From Candidatus Omnitrophota bacterium (GTDB taxonomy: Bacteria > Ratteibacteria > UBA8468 > B48-G9 > JAFGKM01), in contig JAFGKM010000051.1 in assembly GCA_016928555.1 (NCBI GenBank), positions 1 to 64,000 of the forward strand: a DNA stretch of 64,000 nt, in the 5' to 3' direction. Both the position numbers and the translations under genes were made by a program. This document shows, piece after piece, positions 25,884 through 34,602 of this stretch. Positions within the stretch are counted from its first letter, which is position 1, and each line of letters opens with the position of its first letter. The notes beneath the pieces were generated by a model that ran no database searches, was not told the DNA's origin, and was given only the letters and a program-made list of their open reading frames with translations.

Positions 25884-26874
25884 AAAAATGAACAGGAAGG
25901 AATCCCTGAAGTATGCAAGAAACGTGATTGACACGGAATGCAGGAATTTGAAGAAGGTGAGCAGTAAACTCGGAGACGGGTTTTTAAACGCGGTGGATGC
26001 AATATGTTCCTGCAGCGGCAAGGTAATCATAACGGGCATGGGCAAAAGCGGGATTATATGCAGAAAGATAGCCGCAACCTTTGCCAGCCTTGGGATACCG
26101 GCGGTATTTCTCCATCCCGGGGATGCCGTTCACGGGGACCTCGGGACCGTAACAGGGAAAGACGTGGTGATAGTTCTATCCAACAGCGGAGAGACCGAAG
26201 AAATTTTAAGGATACTGCCCGCGGTAAAAAAAATAGGGGCGGAAATAATATCTTTTACATGTTCGGGAAATTCATCGCTTGGCATGTACAGCAGCTGCGT
26301 CATTGAGACGGGAGAGATAGAGGAAGCCGATGTCTTCGGCATCATCCCCTCTTCAAGCACGACCTGCGCCCTTGTCCTCGGAGATGCGATGGCTCTGCTT
26401 ATAATGCAGATAAAGGGCATCTGTAAAAGAGATTTTGCATTCTTCCACCCTGCGGGGAACCTCGGAAGGCGGCTGATGCTTAGGGTAAAAGACGTAATGC
26501 ACACGGGCAGAAAAATCCCCGCGGTGGGAACCGGCTCAAAGATGACGGAAATTTTGAGGGAGATAACCAGGGTAAACCTCGGTTTTACTCTTGTTCTGGA
26601 CGATAAAGGACGAGTTGAAGGGATTATAACAGACGGAGATATAAGGCGGATACTGTGCAAGAAGGGCGTTCCTGCCGGAGAGCTTACTGCCCGCGAGTGC
26701 ATGACCGGAAACCCGAAGACGATTGACGGGGAAAGTTTGGCCGTGGAGGCACTCAGCATCATGGAAAAGTCCGAGATTACCTGTCTTGTCATCATGGGAA
26801 AGGACGGAAAGCCCGAAGGAATCGTCCATCTTCACGACCTGCTCGGCAAGAAGGAGTTTAAAATTGAATACTGA
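25873..26874 (+). CDS. kdsD: Arabinose-5-phosphate isomerase KdsD (SIS + 2 CBS)
   Basis: This 333-residue enzyme interconverts ribulose-5-phosphate and arabinose-5-phosphate, the first dedicated step of Kdo synthesis. A SIS domain (about 30-190) carries ITGMGKSGIICRKIAATFAS and VIVLSNSGETEEI, followed by IPSSSTTCALVLGDA. Two CBS domains (about 210-330) follow the FFHPAGNLGRRL linker, as in E. coli KdsD. The length and domain order match the family. It overlaps kdsA at the 5' end and kdsC at the 3' end. Confidence 0.96.
   Translation: MPCKKMNRKESLKYARNVIDTECRNLKKVSSKLGDGFLNAVDAICSCSGKVIITGMGKSGIICRKIAATFASLGIPAVFLHPGDAVHGDLGTVTGKDVVIVLSNSGETEEILRILPAVKKIGAEIISFTCSGNSSLGMYSSCVIETGEIEEADVFGIIPSSSTTCALVLGDAMALLIMQIKGICKRDFAFFHPAGNLGRRLMLRVKDVMHTGRKIPAVGTGSKMTEILREITRVNLGFTLVLDDKGRVEGIITDGDIRRILCKKGVPAGELTARECMTGNPKTIDGESLAVEALSIMEKSEITCLVIMGKDGKPEGIVHLHDLLGKKEFKIEY
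26851..26856 (+). promoter_or_regulatory. Ribosome binding site that fixes the TTG start of kdsC
   Basis: AAGGAG lies 7 bases before TTG 26864, inside the end of kdsD. It supports the TTG start over a long upstream extension in the same frame. Confidence 0.75.
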
Positions 26875-27391
26875 CGCCGTTAAGAATGCCGGAAAGATAA
26901 AAATGGTCGTTACGGATATAGACGGGGTTCTTACGGACGGAAGGGTGTTTTTTATTGACGGGGCATTAAGCCGTTTCTTCAACATAAAAGACGGAGTTGC
27001 TTTTGTCCTGTTGAAGCTTTCAGGGATAAAGGCTGCCGTTATAAGCGGGAAGAGTTCCTCCGAATCCCAAAAAAGGCTTGAGGAGCTCGGCGTGGATTAT
27101 TACATGGAAGGTGTGGCGGACAAGCTTGCGGCGATTGAAGGGATTATTGAGAAGACAGGGATGAAATGGGAAGACGTCTGTTACGTAGGAGATGACCTTC
27201 CCGACTTGCCGGTTATGAAAAAGGCAGGGTTTTCAGCGGCTCCCCTTGACGCATGCGCCGATGTTAAGAATGCCGCAGACTATGTTTGTAAAAAGGAAGG
27301 CGGAAAGGGAGCTTTCAGGGAAACGGCCGAATTCATTTTAAGGGAGAGAGGGGTATGGGAAGAAATCCTGCAAAAGTTCTTATCATTGTGA
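26864..27391 (+). CDS. kdsC: 3-deoxy-D-manno-octulosonate-8-phosphatase KdsC
   Basis: Starting at TTG 26864 the product is 175 residues, the normal length of this HAD phosphatase. It removes phosphate from Kdo-8-P. The HAD motif is MVVTDIDGVLTDG (residues 14-26, with the two catalytic aspartates), motif II is AVISGKSS, and motif III is CYVGDDLPDLPVM. It has no cap domain, as expected for a tetrameric C0-type HAD. The frame is open further upstream within kdsD, but that extension has no family similarity. It overlaps kdsD by 11 bases and the lptC-like gene by 37. Confidence 0.95.
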   Translation: MNTDAVKNAGKIKMVVTDIDGVLTDGRVFFIDGALSRFFNIKDGVAFVLLKLSGIKAAVISGKSSSESQKRLEELGVDYYMEGVADKLAAIEGIIEKTGMKWEDVCYVGDDLPDLPVMKKAGFSAAPLDACADVKNAADYVCKKEGGKGAFRETAEFILRERGVWEEILQKFLSL

Positions 27392-27927
27392 TGCTCCTTT
27401 TCCTTGCTCAGGGATGTTCGAGAAGCAGGGAACCGGATAATAAGGCGGATAAGCCTCAGGAAGAAATAACCGGTTTCAGCCTCAGGCAGTTTGCCGGGGA
27501 TAAGTCAAGTTTTACCCTGAAAGGAGAAAGCGCCGAAATTTCTTCGGGCGGCAGGACGACAATAGCCGCACCCGCGCTTTCATTTTCAACCGGCGCGGAA
27601 GTTATAGAGATAAACACCGGAAAGGAAGGACAGGGGGAGGTCAAGATTGTCCCTGACGAGAAAAAAGTTACTGCGGTTGTGATTACGGGAAACGTAAAAA
27701 TTATTTACAGGGATATAAAGACCGGAGCCGTCACAATGGAGGGCTCCTGCAGAAAACTTACTTATAAAGACGCCGAAAAAACTCTTCTAATGGAGGGGAA
27801 TCCCGTCATTAAAAGAGGGAAAAGCGTTTTTTCCGGCGACACCGTAATATACAGGTTCGACGAAAACACACTGGAAATAAAAGGCAATGTAAATGCGCAG
27901 ATACATACGGAAAAAGATGCTGATTAG
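27355..27927 (+). CDS. lptC: LptC/LptA-like LPS export lipoprotein
   Basis: The 190-residue protein has an N-terminal hydrophobic segment ending in the lipobox LAQGC, with Cys21 as lipidation site, then a Ser/Glu-rich linker and a beta-jellyroll region of the OstA/LptA-LptC kind (repeated strand-turn units such as GNVKIIYRDIKTGAV and MEGNPVIKRGKSVFSGD). In Proteobacteria LptC is held by a membrane helix; here a lipoprotein anchor is predicted. It should bridge LPS from the inner membrane transporter toward the outer membrane. The place after kdsC matches the kdsC-lptC order of Proteobacteria. LptA or LptC identity cannot be separated by sequence alone. Confidence 0.82.
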   Translation: MGRNPAKVLIIVMLLFLAQGCSRSREPDNKADKPQEEITGFSLRQFAGDKSSFTLKGESAEISSGGRTTIAAPALSFSTGAEVIEINTGKEGQGEVKIVPDEKKVTAVVITGNVKIIYRDIKTGAVTMEGSCRKLTYKDAEKTLLMEGNPVIKRGKSVFSGDTVIYRFDENTLEIKGNVNAQIHTEKDAD

Positions 27928-28867
27928 TTTTTTCCTGCTCGCCTCCGCAGTTTATGCGGGAAATATTTCGGTATGCCTCTGGCGCGGAAGCAGTCCCGAC
28001 AGCGTACTGAATATCTATAAAAACAAATACCCGGGCAGAATCAGGGTTGTTTCTTACAAAGGACAGTCTCTGATTATCAATACGCTTGATATTGAGGATT
28101 ATCTTGCCGGCGTTCTTGCAAAGGAGATGGACTCTTTATGGCCTGCCGAGGCGTTGAAGGCCCAGGCGGTAGTCTCCCGCACTTTCGCTCTTTACACTGC
28201 AAAGGAAAACAAGGCGAAAAAACTTCCGTACGACATTGAAAATTCAATATTTCATCAGGTTTACGGCACAACCGGCTGTGAAAGGATAATAAAGGCGGTT
28301 AAAGAAACGGAAGGGGAAATTCTGACTTATCAGGGAAATACTTCCCAGGTTTTTTTTCACGCAAGCTGCGGAGGAGCCACGGCGAAAACATCGGACGTAT
28401 GGGGTGGAAACCGCAGCCACATTGACTCCGTTTCATGCATTTACTGCGCTGAATCTCCGTATTACGCATGGGAAAAGACCTTCTCGTCATACCAGCTCTC
28501 AAGGATTTTCCGCCGGGCATCTCCCGTTGATAAAATAACGGTCGAGGAGACGGACTGCTCGGGCAGGGTAAAGGCTTTGAAGATTTTTTCAAAGGATGGT
28601 AAAATGTACAATTTAACGGGGCATCAATTCCGCATGGATGTGAATAAATGCGCTTCAAAGGTGCTGTTTAACTGCCCCGACATACTACCGAGCACCAAAT
28701 TCAGGGTTCTGCAGACAGGCGATAGATTTGTCTTTCAAGGGGAAGGGTACGGCCACGGCGTGGGAATGTGCCAGTGGGGCGCAAGGATAATGGCCGAAAA
28801 AGGAGATAATTACATTAATATACTGCAATATTATTTTCCCTCGATGGAGATAACCGTGCTTGAATAG
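27893..28867 (+). CDS. SpoIID/LytB-domain protein with signal peptide
   Basis: This 324-residue protein begins with a basic start and a hydrophobic signal peptide (to about residue 22, AVYAG). The SpoIID domain follows: VLAKEMDSLWPAEALKAQAVVSRTFAL, in which Glu78 corresponds to the catalytic Glu of the SpoIID lytic transglycosylase. HASCGGATA, a paired-Cys segment and GYGHGVGMCQWGA near the C-terminus follow. In sporulators SpoIID trims peptidoglycan during engulfment. Here, in a Kdo/LPS operon, it more likely trims the wall in the periplasm. It overlaps lptC by 35 bases. Confidence 0.9.
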   Translation: MRRYIRKKMLISFFLLASAVYAGNISVCLWRGSSPDSVLNIYKNKYPGRIRVVSYKGQSLIINTLDIEDYLAGVLAKEMDSLWPAEALKAQAVVSRTFALYTAKENKAKKLPYDIENSIFHQVYGTTGCERIIKAVKETEGEILTYQGNTSQVFFHASCGGATAKTSDVWGGNRSHIDSVSCIYCAESPYYAWEKTFSSYQLSRIFRRASPVDKITVEETDCSGRVKALKIFSKDGKMYNLTGHQFRMDVNKCASKVLFNCPDILPSTKFRVLQTGDRFVFQGEGYGHGVGMCQWGARIMAEKGDNYINILQYYFPSMEITVLE

Positions 28868-28889
28868 CCTAAACAGGGAGGAGTAAGAA

Positions 28890-29183
28890 ATGGATATGCG
28901 GATTTATTCTGCTGTGGAGATTGACAAGAGGTTTGAGGAATACATAAAGGAAAAATTTGAACGGCTGCAGAAATTCATTTTTGACGAGGGGACTGCCGAA
29001 TTCCATATAAAGAAAGAAGGCCCCATGTACATAAGCGAAATCAGAATCCATTCCAAAAACAACGACATTTTCCTTAAAGAAAAGGACAACGACCTGAACA
29101 AAAGCGTTGAGATTCTTTTTGACAGGGCGAAAAGACAGGTAAGAAAAGTTCACGATAAGGTGGTTGACAGGCCGTACAGGTAA
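28890..29183 (+). CDS. hpf: Ribosome hibernation promoting factor, short form
   Basis: The 97-residue HPF/RaiA family protein has the beta-alpha-beta-beta-beta-alpha pattern: MDMRIYSAVEIDKRFEEYI, AEFHIKKEG, SEIRIHSKNNDIFLKEKDNDL and a basic C-terminal helix. The long-form dimerisation domain is absent. It binds the 30S decoding site and silences ribosomes in stationary phase. A strong GGGAGGAG ribosome binding site precedes the start. Hpf next to ptsN is conserved in Proteobacteria. Confidence 0.9.
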   Translation: MDMRIYSAVEIDKRFEEYIKEKFERLQKFIFDEGTAEFHIKKEGPMYISEIRIHSKNNDIFLKEKDNDLNKSVEILFDRAKRQVRKVHDKVVDRPYR

Positions 29184-29212
29184 AGAGCAAAAATCATACT
29201 CCCTCACTGCTT

Positions 29213-29353
29213 GTCATTGCGAGGCGAAGCCGAAGCAATCTCAATAAAAAGGTTGGGATTGCCGCTGAATATTCACCCCCTCCTTTTATCCTCCCCCCTC
29301 GAGGGGGAGGAAGATAGGTGGGGGGGGGGCAATCTTTTCCGGCTCGCAACGAC
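29213..29353. repeat. Nested palindromic repeats between hpf and ptsN (families E and F)
   Basis: The outer element has inverted arms: GTCATTGCGAGGCGAAGCC (29213-29231) and GGCTCGCAACGAC (29341-29353), each next to a GCAATC box. Inside it lies a second palindrome (about 29271-29328) centred on CTCCCCCCTCGAGGGGGAGG with CACCCCC and GGTGGGGG outer arms and a run of ten G. This looks like one mobile or amplified repeat inserted in another. It fills the whole gap and would give a very stable RNA structure. Confidence 0.8.
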
Positions 29354-29388
29354 AAAAAGCGTCGGTTCGGGGTAAAGGAGAAGAAGCG

Positions 29389-29862
29389 ATGAAGATAACG
29401 GATTTTTTGAAGGAGGACTGCGTATTAATCGGTGTAAAAAGCAAGGATAAAAAGGGAGCAATTTCGGAGTTGCTGGAATTGCTCAAGGAAAAGAAACACA
29501 TTAAAGACAGCCAGGATATTCTGGATAACGTGATGGAAAGGGAAAAACTCGGCTCTACCGGCATAGGCCAGGGCATAGCTGTTCCCCATACCAAGACGGA
29601 ACAAATTGAGGACCTCGTCGGGGCGGTTGGGATTTCCGACGACGGGGTATCCTTCGACGCACTTGACGGAGAACCCGTACACATAATCTTTCTTATACTT
29701 GCTCCGACAAAGTCAATCGGGCTTCATCTGAAAGCCCTTGCCAAGATAGCCCGTCTTCTGAAGGATAAGACGTTCCGGAACGCTCTGCGCAAGTCAACCT
29801 CGGCTTCCGAGGTGGCAAGAATTATAAGGGAAGACGAAGAAAAGCTGAACCTGTCTTCCTGA
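29389..29862 (+). CDS. ptsN: PTS EIIA domain protein, nitrogen-regulatory (PtsN) type
   Basis: This 157-residue EIIA of the fructose/mannitol-nitrogen family has His67 in GIGQGIAVPHTK as the phosphorylation site. KSIGLHLKALAKIARLLKD is also typical. It is a standalone domain without EIIB or EIIC, so it is more likely regulatory than a sugar transporter part. AAAGGAG is 8 bases before the ATG. It precedes ptsI by 12 bases. HPr is not encoded next to it. Confidence 0.92.
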   Translation: MKITDFLKEDCVLIGVKSKDKKGAISELLELLKEKKHIKDSQDILDNVMEREKLGSTGIGQGIAVPHTKTEQIEDLVGAVGISDDGVSFDALDGEPVHIIFLILAPTKSIGLHLKALAKIARLLKDKTFRNALRKSTSASEVARIIREDEEKLNLSS

Positions 29863-29874
29863 AAAAACTGAAAA

Positions 29875-31590
29875 ATGAAACAGATAAAAGGAATAGGCGT
29901 TTCTTCGGGCGTTGCAATCGGCAAGGCGTGGATATGGGAGAATTCCCTTTTGAAAGAGCCCGAATATGCAATAGACGAATCTTCCGTGGATGTTGAGGTG
30001 CAGCGTTTTAACAAAGCCTTGGAGTCTACCGAGATTCAAATCAGGGAGATGCAGAGAAATTTTGAAAGGCAGGTGGGCAATCAGTATTCCGACATTTTTT
30101 CTTTTCATCTGGCTTTTTTAAAGGACGCCGTTCTCAAGAATGAAACGGAAAATATAATCCGGGACGAAAAGATAAACAGTGAGAGCGCCCTTACGAAAGT
30201 CATACAGAAACTGGGCAGGGAATTCAGGAAAAAAGAGACGGATTTTTTCAAGGACAGGAGAAGAGACCTTCTTGACGTAATTGAAAAAATAGTTCTCAAT
30301 CTAAGGGGTTCCTCATCAGCCAGAATAAAAACGTTCAAGGACGAGATAATCGTTGCCAGAGATTTATCCCCGAGCCAGACCGTTTCGCTGGACAAGAACC
30401 GCGTTATCGGCTTTGTTACCGAGATAGGCAGTGAGACTTCCCATGCGGCAATAATCGCAAAAGCGCTGGAGATACCGGCTGTCGTGGCCGAAAATGCGGC
30501 CGGCGAGATAAAAAACGGCGACGCCGTCATTGTAGACGGAACTGCCGGCATTGTGATTGTAAATCCAGTAAAAGAGGTTGTTGATAAATACAGGGGGAAA
30601 AAGAAAGAGATTTTCAGGATGAAGGAAAGACTTCTGCAAATAAAGAACCTGCCATGCCAGACGCTGGACGGAAAGAGGGTGCATCTTCACGCCAACATAG
30701 AGCTCCCGGAAGAAGTTGAGACCGCAAAAAAATACGGCGCAGAGGGGATAGGGCTTTACAGGACCGAATACCTTTATCTGAACAGGAAAGACCTCCCTTC
30801 GGAAGAGGAGCAGTTTCTTGCTTATAAAAATGTTGCCGAGAAAATTGGTGCGGGAAAGCCGGTTATCATCAGAACTATTGATATAGGCGGGGACAAGTTC
30901 ATCTCTGCCCTGCCCGCCACTGTAGAGCTGAATCCCTTCCTCGGCTGGAGAGGGATACGCTTCTGCCTTGAAAGAAAGGATATATTTAAAATACAGCTTA
31001 GGGCAATACTGAGAGCGGCAGTCTACGGAAATCTTAAAATAATGTTTCCGATGATTTCGACGATAGAGGAAATAAGAGCCGCCAAGAAAATGCTTCAGGG
31101 CGTCAAAGCGGAGATGAAGAAGGAGAAAAAGAGATTCAACGGCAAGATTGAAGTCGGAATAATGGTTGAGACGCCTTCGGCGGCGCTGATAACTGATAAA
31201 TTTGCCGGGGAATCGGATTTTTTCAGCATTGGCTCCAACGACCTTGTTCAGTACACCCTTGCCGTTGACAGGGGCAACGAGAAGATATCGCACCTGTACC
31301 AGCCGTGCCATCCGGCGGTCCTGAAACTTATAAGGATGACCGTTGAAAACTCGCGCATGAGAGGTATCTGGACGGGACTGTGCGGAGAGATGGCTTCCAT
31401 TCCGGAGATAGCCTGCCTTCTTGTGGGTACCGGCGTTGATGAATTGAGCATGGCCCCGGGAGCGATACCTGCGGTAAAAGAGAAGATACGCTCCGTGCAT
31501 TACGGAAAACTTAAGGAAATTGCGGAAAAAGTTCTTGTGTTTGACACGCACGAAAAGGTTTACAACTATCTTTTAAGAGAAATTAAATGA
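29875..31590 (+). CDS. ptsI: PTS enzyme I
   Basis: The 571-residue phosphoenolpyruvate-protein phosphotransferase starts the PTS phosphorelay. The swivelling His domain has GSETSHAAIIAKALEIPAVV with His190, equal to His189 of E. coli. The PEP-binding barrel has EGIGLYRTEYLY, GGDKF, GWRGIRF, MVETPSAALI, SNDLVQYTLAVDR and the catalytic TGLCGEMAS with Cys503. The length is normal. It follows ptsN; the phosphocarrier HPr that usually links the two must be encoded elsewhere. Its stop overlaps the ATG at 31587 (ATGA). Confidence 0.97.
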   Translation: MKQIKGIGVSSGVAIGKAWIWENSLLKEPEYAIDESSVDVEVQRFNKALESTEIQIREMQRNFERQVGNQYSDIFSFHLAFLKDAVLKNETENIIRDEKINSESALTKVIQKLGREFRKKETDFFKDRRRDLLDVIEKIVLNLRGSSSARIKTFKDEIIVARDLSPSQTVSLDKNRVIGFVTEIGSETSHAAIIAKALEIPAVVAENAAGEIKNGDAVIVDGTAGIVIVNPVKEVVDKYRGKKKEIFRMKERLLQIKNLPCQTLDGKRVHLHANIELPEEVETAKKYGAEGIGLYRTEYLYLNRKDLPSEEEQFLAYKNVAEKIGAGKPVIIRTIDIGGDKFISALPATVELNPFLGWRGIRFCLERKDIFKIQLRAILRAAVYGNLKIMFPMISTIEEIRAAKKMLQGVKAEMKKEKKRFNGKIEVGIMVETPSAALITDKFAGESDFFSIGSNDLVQYTLAVDRGNEKISHLYQPCHPAVLKLIRMTVENSRMRGIWTGLCGEMASIPEIACLLVGTGVDELSMAPGAIPAVKEKIRSVHYGKLKEIAEKVLVFDTHEKVYNYLLREIK

Positions 31591-31601
31591 AGGAGGCTGC
31601 G

Positions 31602-32645
31602 ATGTCCGGAAGAGTCACTTCGGAAGAAATCAAAAAACTGGATAGGCGGGATATGCTGGGAAAGCTTAAGGGGTTTTCCCTGCAGTGTGAGGAAGCCTAT
31701 TCCCTGCCGGCCCCTGCCCTTCTCCCGGAAAAGGATTTCAACAGGATTATATTCTGCGGCATGGGAGGTTCCGCAATCGGAGGGGATATTATAAATGCGC
31801 TTGCTTTTGAGAATTCCCGGATACCGTGTTTCGTAAACAGGGACTACTGCCTGCCTTTTTTTGCCGACGGCAAAACGCTCGCAGTAATCATAAGCTACTC
31901 CGGCAATACCGAAGAGACTCTTAGCGCTTTGGAAAAAGCGAGGGAAAGGGGATGTCCCGTCGTGTGTATAACAAGCGGAGGACAGGTTGAGAAAATTGCG
32001 TCTTCGGATAAACTGCCGCTGGTAAAGATACCCGGAGGATACCCTCCGAGATGCGCAATGGGATATTTGTTTTTCCCCTGCTATAAAATATTGAGCGCTC
32101 TGGGCGTTTTGCCGGAGCTTGATGCCTCGATTTTTAACCGCATAAGGCGCTGGTCCGAGGATTTTTTCCCTGAAAATGAAAAAAGTCTTGCAAAAGGCGC
32201 CGCCTTGAAGTTCTACGGAAAGATACCGCTGATTTATTCGGGCGCGAGGTTTCTGCCCGCCTTGACAAGATGGAAAACGCAGATTGCGGAGAACAGCAAG
32301 TCTTTTGCATTCATTAACGTTTTTCCCGAGATGAATCACAACGAGATTATGTCATGGCGCTATCCTGACTGGTTTATCGCCAGATCCGTGCCGGTTTTCA
32401 TAACTTCGGAGAAAGAGCATCCGAGAACTGATAAGCGTTTTAAAATAACGAGAGAAATAATATCCGGTGTAAATACTGATATTCTTGACTTGAGGACGGA
32501 GGGAGACAGCCTGCTGGAGGAGATTTTTTACCTGATTGTGCTCGGAGACTGGATAAGCTTCTATCTTGCGGTTCTTAACGGCGCAGACCCGACAGAGATA
32601 AACGGAATAGACCTTTTGAAAAAAAGAATGGGAGGAACTTCATGA
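31602..32645 (+). CDS. Bifunctional phosphoglucose/phosphomannose isomerase
   Basis: With ATG 31602 the protein is 347 residues; AGGAGG at 31591-31596 is 5 bases upstream, so this start is preferred over ATG 31587. It belongs to the PGI/PMI SIS-domain family first described in archaea. The first SIS domain has [12 protein letters not shown] and [11 protein letters not shown], and the second has the family-specific [15 protein letters not shown] with catalytic Glu and His. It would link fructose-6-P with glucose-6-P and mannose-6-P, which fits GDP-sugar supply for the polysaccharide genes. It overlaps metK by ATGA. Confidence 0.93.
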   Translation: MSGRVTSEEIKKLDRRDMLGKLKGFSLQCEEAYSLPAPALLPEKDFNRIIFCGMGGSAIGGDIINALAFENSRIPCFVNRDYCLPFFADGKTLAVIISYSGNTEETLSALEKARERGCPVVCITSGGQVEKIASSDKLPLVKIPGGYPPRCAMGYLFFPCYKILSALGVLPELDASIFNRIRRWSEDFFPENEKSLAKGAALKFYGKIPLIYSGARFLPALTRWKTQIAENSKSFAFINVFPEMNHNEIMSWRYPDWFIARSVPVFITSEKEHPRTDKRFKITREIISGVNTDILDLRTEGDSLLEEIFYLIVLGDWISFYLAVLNGADPTEINGIDLLKKRMGGTS

Positions 32646-33778
32646 ACAACTCGTATCTTTTTACTTCAGAATCGGTTACGGAAGGGCATCCTGACAAGAT
32701 ATGCGACCAGATATCGGACTCAATACTTGACGAAGTTCTGAAACAGGATAAAAACGGGCGGGTGGCTTGCGAATGCCTCACCACGAGAGGGCTCATTTTT
32801 GTAGCCGGAGAGATAGGCACAAAGGGATATGTGGATATTCCCGCTGTAGTCAGGCAGCTGCTCGCAGAAGTGGGGTATACGGAACCTTCTTACGGTTTCC
32901 ATTTTGATGCCAGCGCAGTCATCACTTCAATACAGAACCAGTCTCCGGACATAGCGCTTGGCGTTGACAAGGGAGGCGCCGGCGACCAGGGCATGATGTT
33001 CGGGTACGCCTCCGACGAAACTGATGAATTTATGCCAATGCCCATATCCCTTGCGCATAAGCTTGTGAGGCGGCTTGCCGGAATCAGAAAGGAAAAAAAA
33101 CTTGATTACCTCCGGCCTGACGGCAAATCGCAGGTTACCGTGCGCTATGAAAACGGCGTACCCCGAACGGTAGAAAGCGTTGTCCTGTCAACACAGCACA
33201 ATCCCGGGATTCCTCAAAAGAAGATAAAAGACGACCTGACAGAGCTGGTTATAAACAGGGTTGTTCCCGCAGGCATAAGAAGCAGGAAGATGCAGATTTT
33301 TGTCAATCCCACCGGAAGGTTTATCATCGGAGGACCGCAGGCCGATACAGGCGTAACAGGGAGGAAAATAATCGTAGATACTTACGGCGGCGTAGGGAGC
33401 CACGGAGGGGGCTGTTTTTCCGGCAAGGACCCGACAAAGGTGGACAGGTCGGCTTCATATATGGCAAGATACCTTGCAAAGAACATAGTCGCTTCGGGGC
33501 TTGCAAAAAAATGCGAGATACAGATTGCCTACGTCATAGGCATGAAACAGCCGGTCTCCATTATGGTGAATACTGAAAATACCGGCGCCGTGCCTGACAG
33601 TGCCATTGTCCGGCTCATAAAAGACAATTTTGACCTTTCGCCCGGCGGCATCATAAAGAAGCTTGACCTGCGCAGGCCCATATATAGGAGGACTGCCTGT
33701 TACGGACATTTCGGGAGAGAGGAAGATGGGTTTGCCTGGGAGAAAAAAGACTCGGTTAAGATATTCCGGAAAGGATAA
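32642..33778 (+). CDS. metK: S-adenosylmethionine synthetase
   Basis: The 378-residue enzyme makes SAM from methionine and ATP. Signature segments are [23 protein letters not shown] with the catalytic His, [12 protein letters not shown] and [23 protein letters not shown] (phosphate-binding loop; the common GAHGGGAFSG is SHGGGCFSG here). The length matches the family. Translation is coupled to the upstream isomerase (overlap of 4 bases). No SAM riboswitch is evident because there is no intergenic leader. Confidence 0.97.
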   Translation: MNNSYLFTSESVTEGHPDKICDQISDSILDEVLKQDKNGRVACECLTTRGLIFVAGEIGTKGYVDIPAVVRQLLAEVGYTEPSYGFHFDASAVITSIQNQSPDIALGVDKGGAGDQGMMFGYASDETDEFMPMPISLAHKLVRRLAGIRKEKKLDYLRPDGKSQVTVRYENGVPRTVESVVLSTQHNPGIPQKKIKDDLTELVINRVVPAGIRSRKMQIFVNPTGRFIIGGPQADTGVTGRKIIVDTYGGVGSHGGGCFSGKDPTKVDRSASYMARYLAKNIVASGLAKKCEIQIAYVIGMKQPVSIMVNTENTGAVPDSAIVRLIKDNFDLSPGGIIKKLDLRRPIYRRTACYGHFGREEDGFAWEKKDSVKIFRKG

Positions 33779-33828
33779 TTTTACCCGCCTCCGCAGAAAC
33801 CCGGAAATAAGAAGAGATATAGCAGTTC

Positions 33829-34464
33829 ATGGAACATTTTTACTTAAGCAGGACACAAAAGACGGACAAAAAACCGCTGACAATCGGGATAACGGGCATA
33901 TTCGGCTCAGGCAAGACAACGGTTGCCGGAATCTTCGGCAGAGAAGGAATCCCCGTTATCTCATGCGACGCAATAGTCCACCGCCTTCTTAAAAAGAAAA
34001 ACATCCTGGGAAAAATACGGAAGCTGTTCGGCGAATCTGTTTTTGAAGGAGGAATGCTTGACAGAAGAAAAATGGGGAAATTAATTTTTTCCAGCAGTTC
34101 AAAGAGAATCGCGCTGGAGAAGATGCTTCATCCGCATGTCTTTAAAGAGATAGAAAAAAGAAAACTTGACTATGCCGGTAAAAGTGATATAATAGTAATA
34201 GAAGTTCCTTTGCTCTTCGAGACCAAATCAGAAATCCTGTTCGATAAAACGGTTGTCGTTTCCTCTTCTCCGAAGGAAATCAAAGAACGGCTGAAAGGAA
34301 AATTCAGCGAAGAGGAAGTAGCAGAAAGATGGAACAACCAGCTTCCATTGAGCGAAAAAGAAAAAAAAGCCGATTACATTATCCGTAATTCCAATGATAA
34401 AAGTGCCGGACGGCAGGTGCATCTTCTTATCGAAAAACTTAAAAGCGAAATTATTTCCGGCTGA
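33829..34464 (+). CDS. coaE: Dephospho-CoA kinase
   Basis: This 211-residue kinase performs the last step of CoA synthesis. The P-loop is ITGIFGSGKTT (20-30) and the substrate Asp-x-x-x-His motif is in SCDAIVH. EVPLLFE, the conserved substrate-binding segment, is also present. The N-terminus is about 18 residues longer than the E. coli enzyme, so an internal start is possible, but no better codon with a ribosome binding site is visible. It lies 50 bases after metK. CoaB and CoaX are also in the window. Confidence 0.94.
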   Translation: MEHFYLSRTQKTDKKPLTIGITGIFGSGKTTVAGIFGREGIPVISCDAIVHRLLKKKNILGKIRKLFGESVFEGGMLDRRKMGKLIFSSSSKRIALEKMLHPHVFKEIEKRKLDYAGKSDIIVIEVPLLFETKSEILFDKTVVVSSSPKEIKERLKGKFSEEEVAERWNNQLPLSEKEKKADYIIRNSNDKSAGRQVHLLIEKLKSEIISG

Positions 34465-34602
34465 AACACGCCAAGCATTTCAACGTACAATTCAGGATTT
34501 ATTAAACGTTTATTAAAGCAATCCAGTATTCATAAAACAAAATCACACTTCTTCACGGTTTAAGAAATCCGGAGAAGGGTTCAGTATAAAGGAGGAATCA
34601 TA

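Noticed and set aside
26723-26863. N-terminal extension of KdsC within kdsD
   Set aside because: The frame is open by chance; AAGGAG and TTG 26864 give the normal 175-residue length.
29321-29330. The run of G in the hpf-ptsN repeat as a phase-variable tract
   Set aside because: It is within a non-coding palindrome far from the ptsN promoter elements I can see; its length could also be a sequencing uncertainty.
30364-31551. A 395-codon minus-strand open frame opposite ptsI
   Set aside because: Composition is rich in Arg, Tyr, His and Phe without any motif; ptsI on the other strand has all its catalytic residues.
34465-34602. A leader peptide or promoter in the gap before rho
   Set aside because: No start codon with a ribosome binding site and no -35/-10 pair close to consensus; only two copies of TTTATTAAA were seen.
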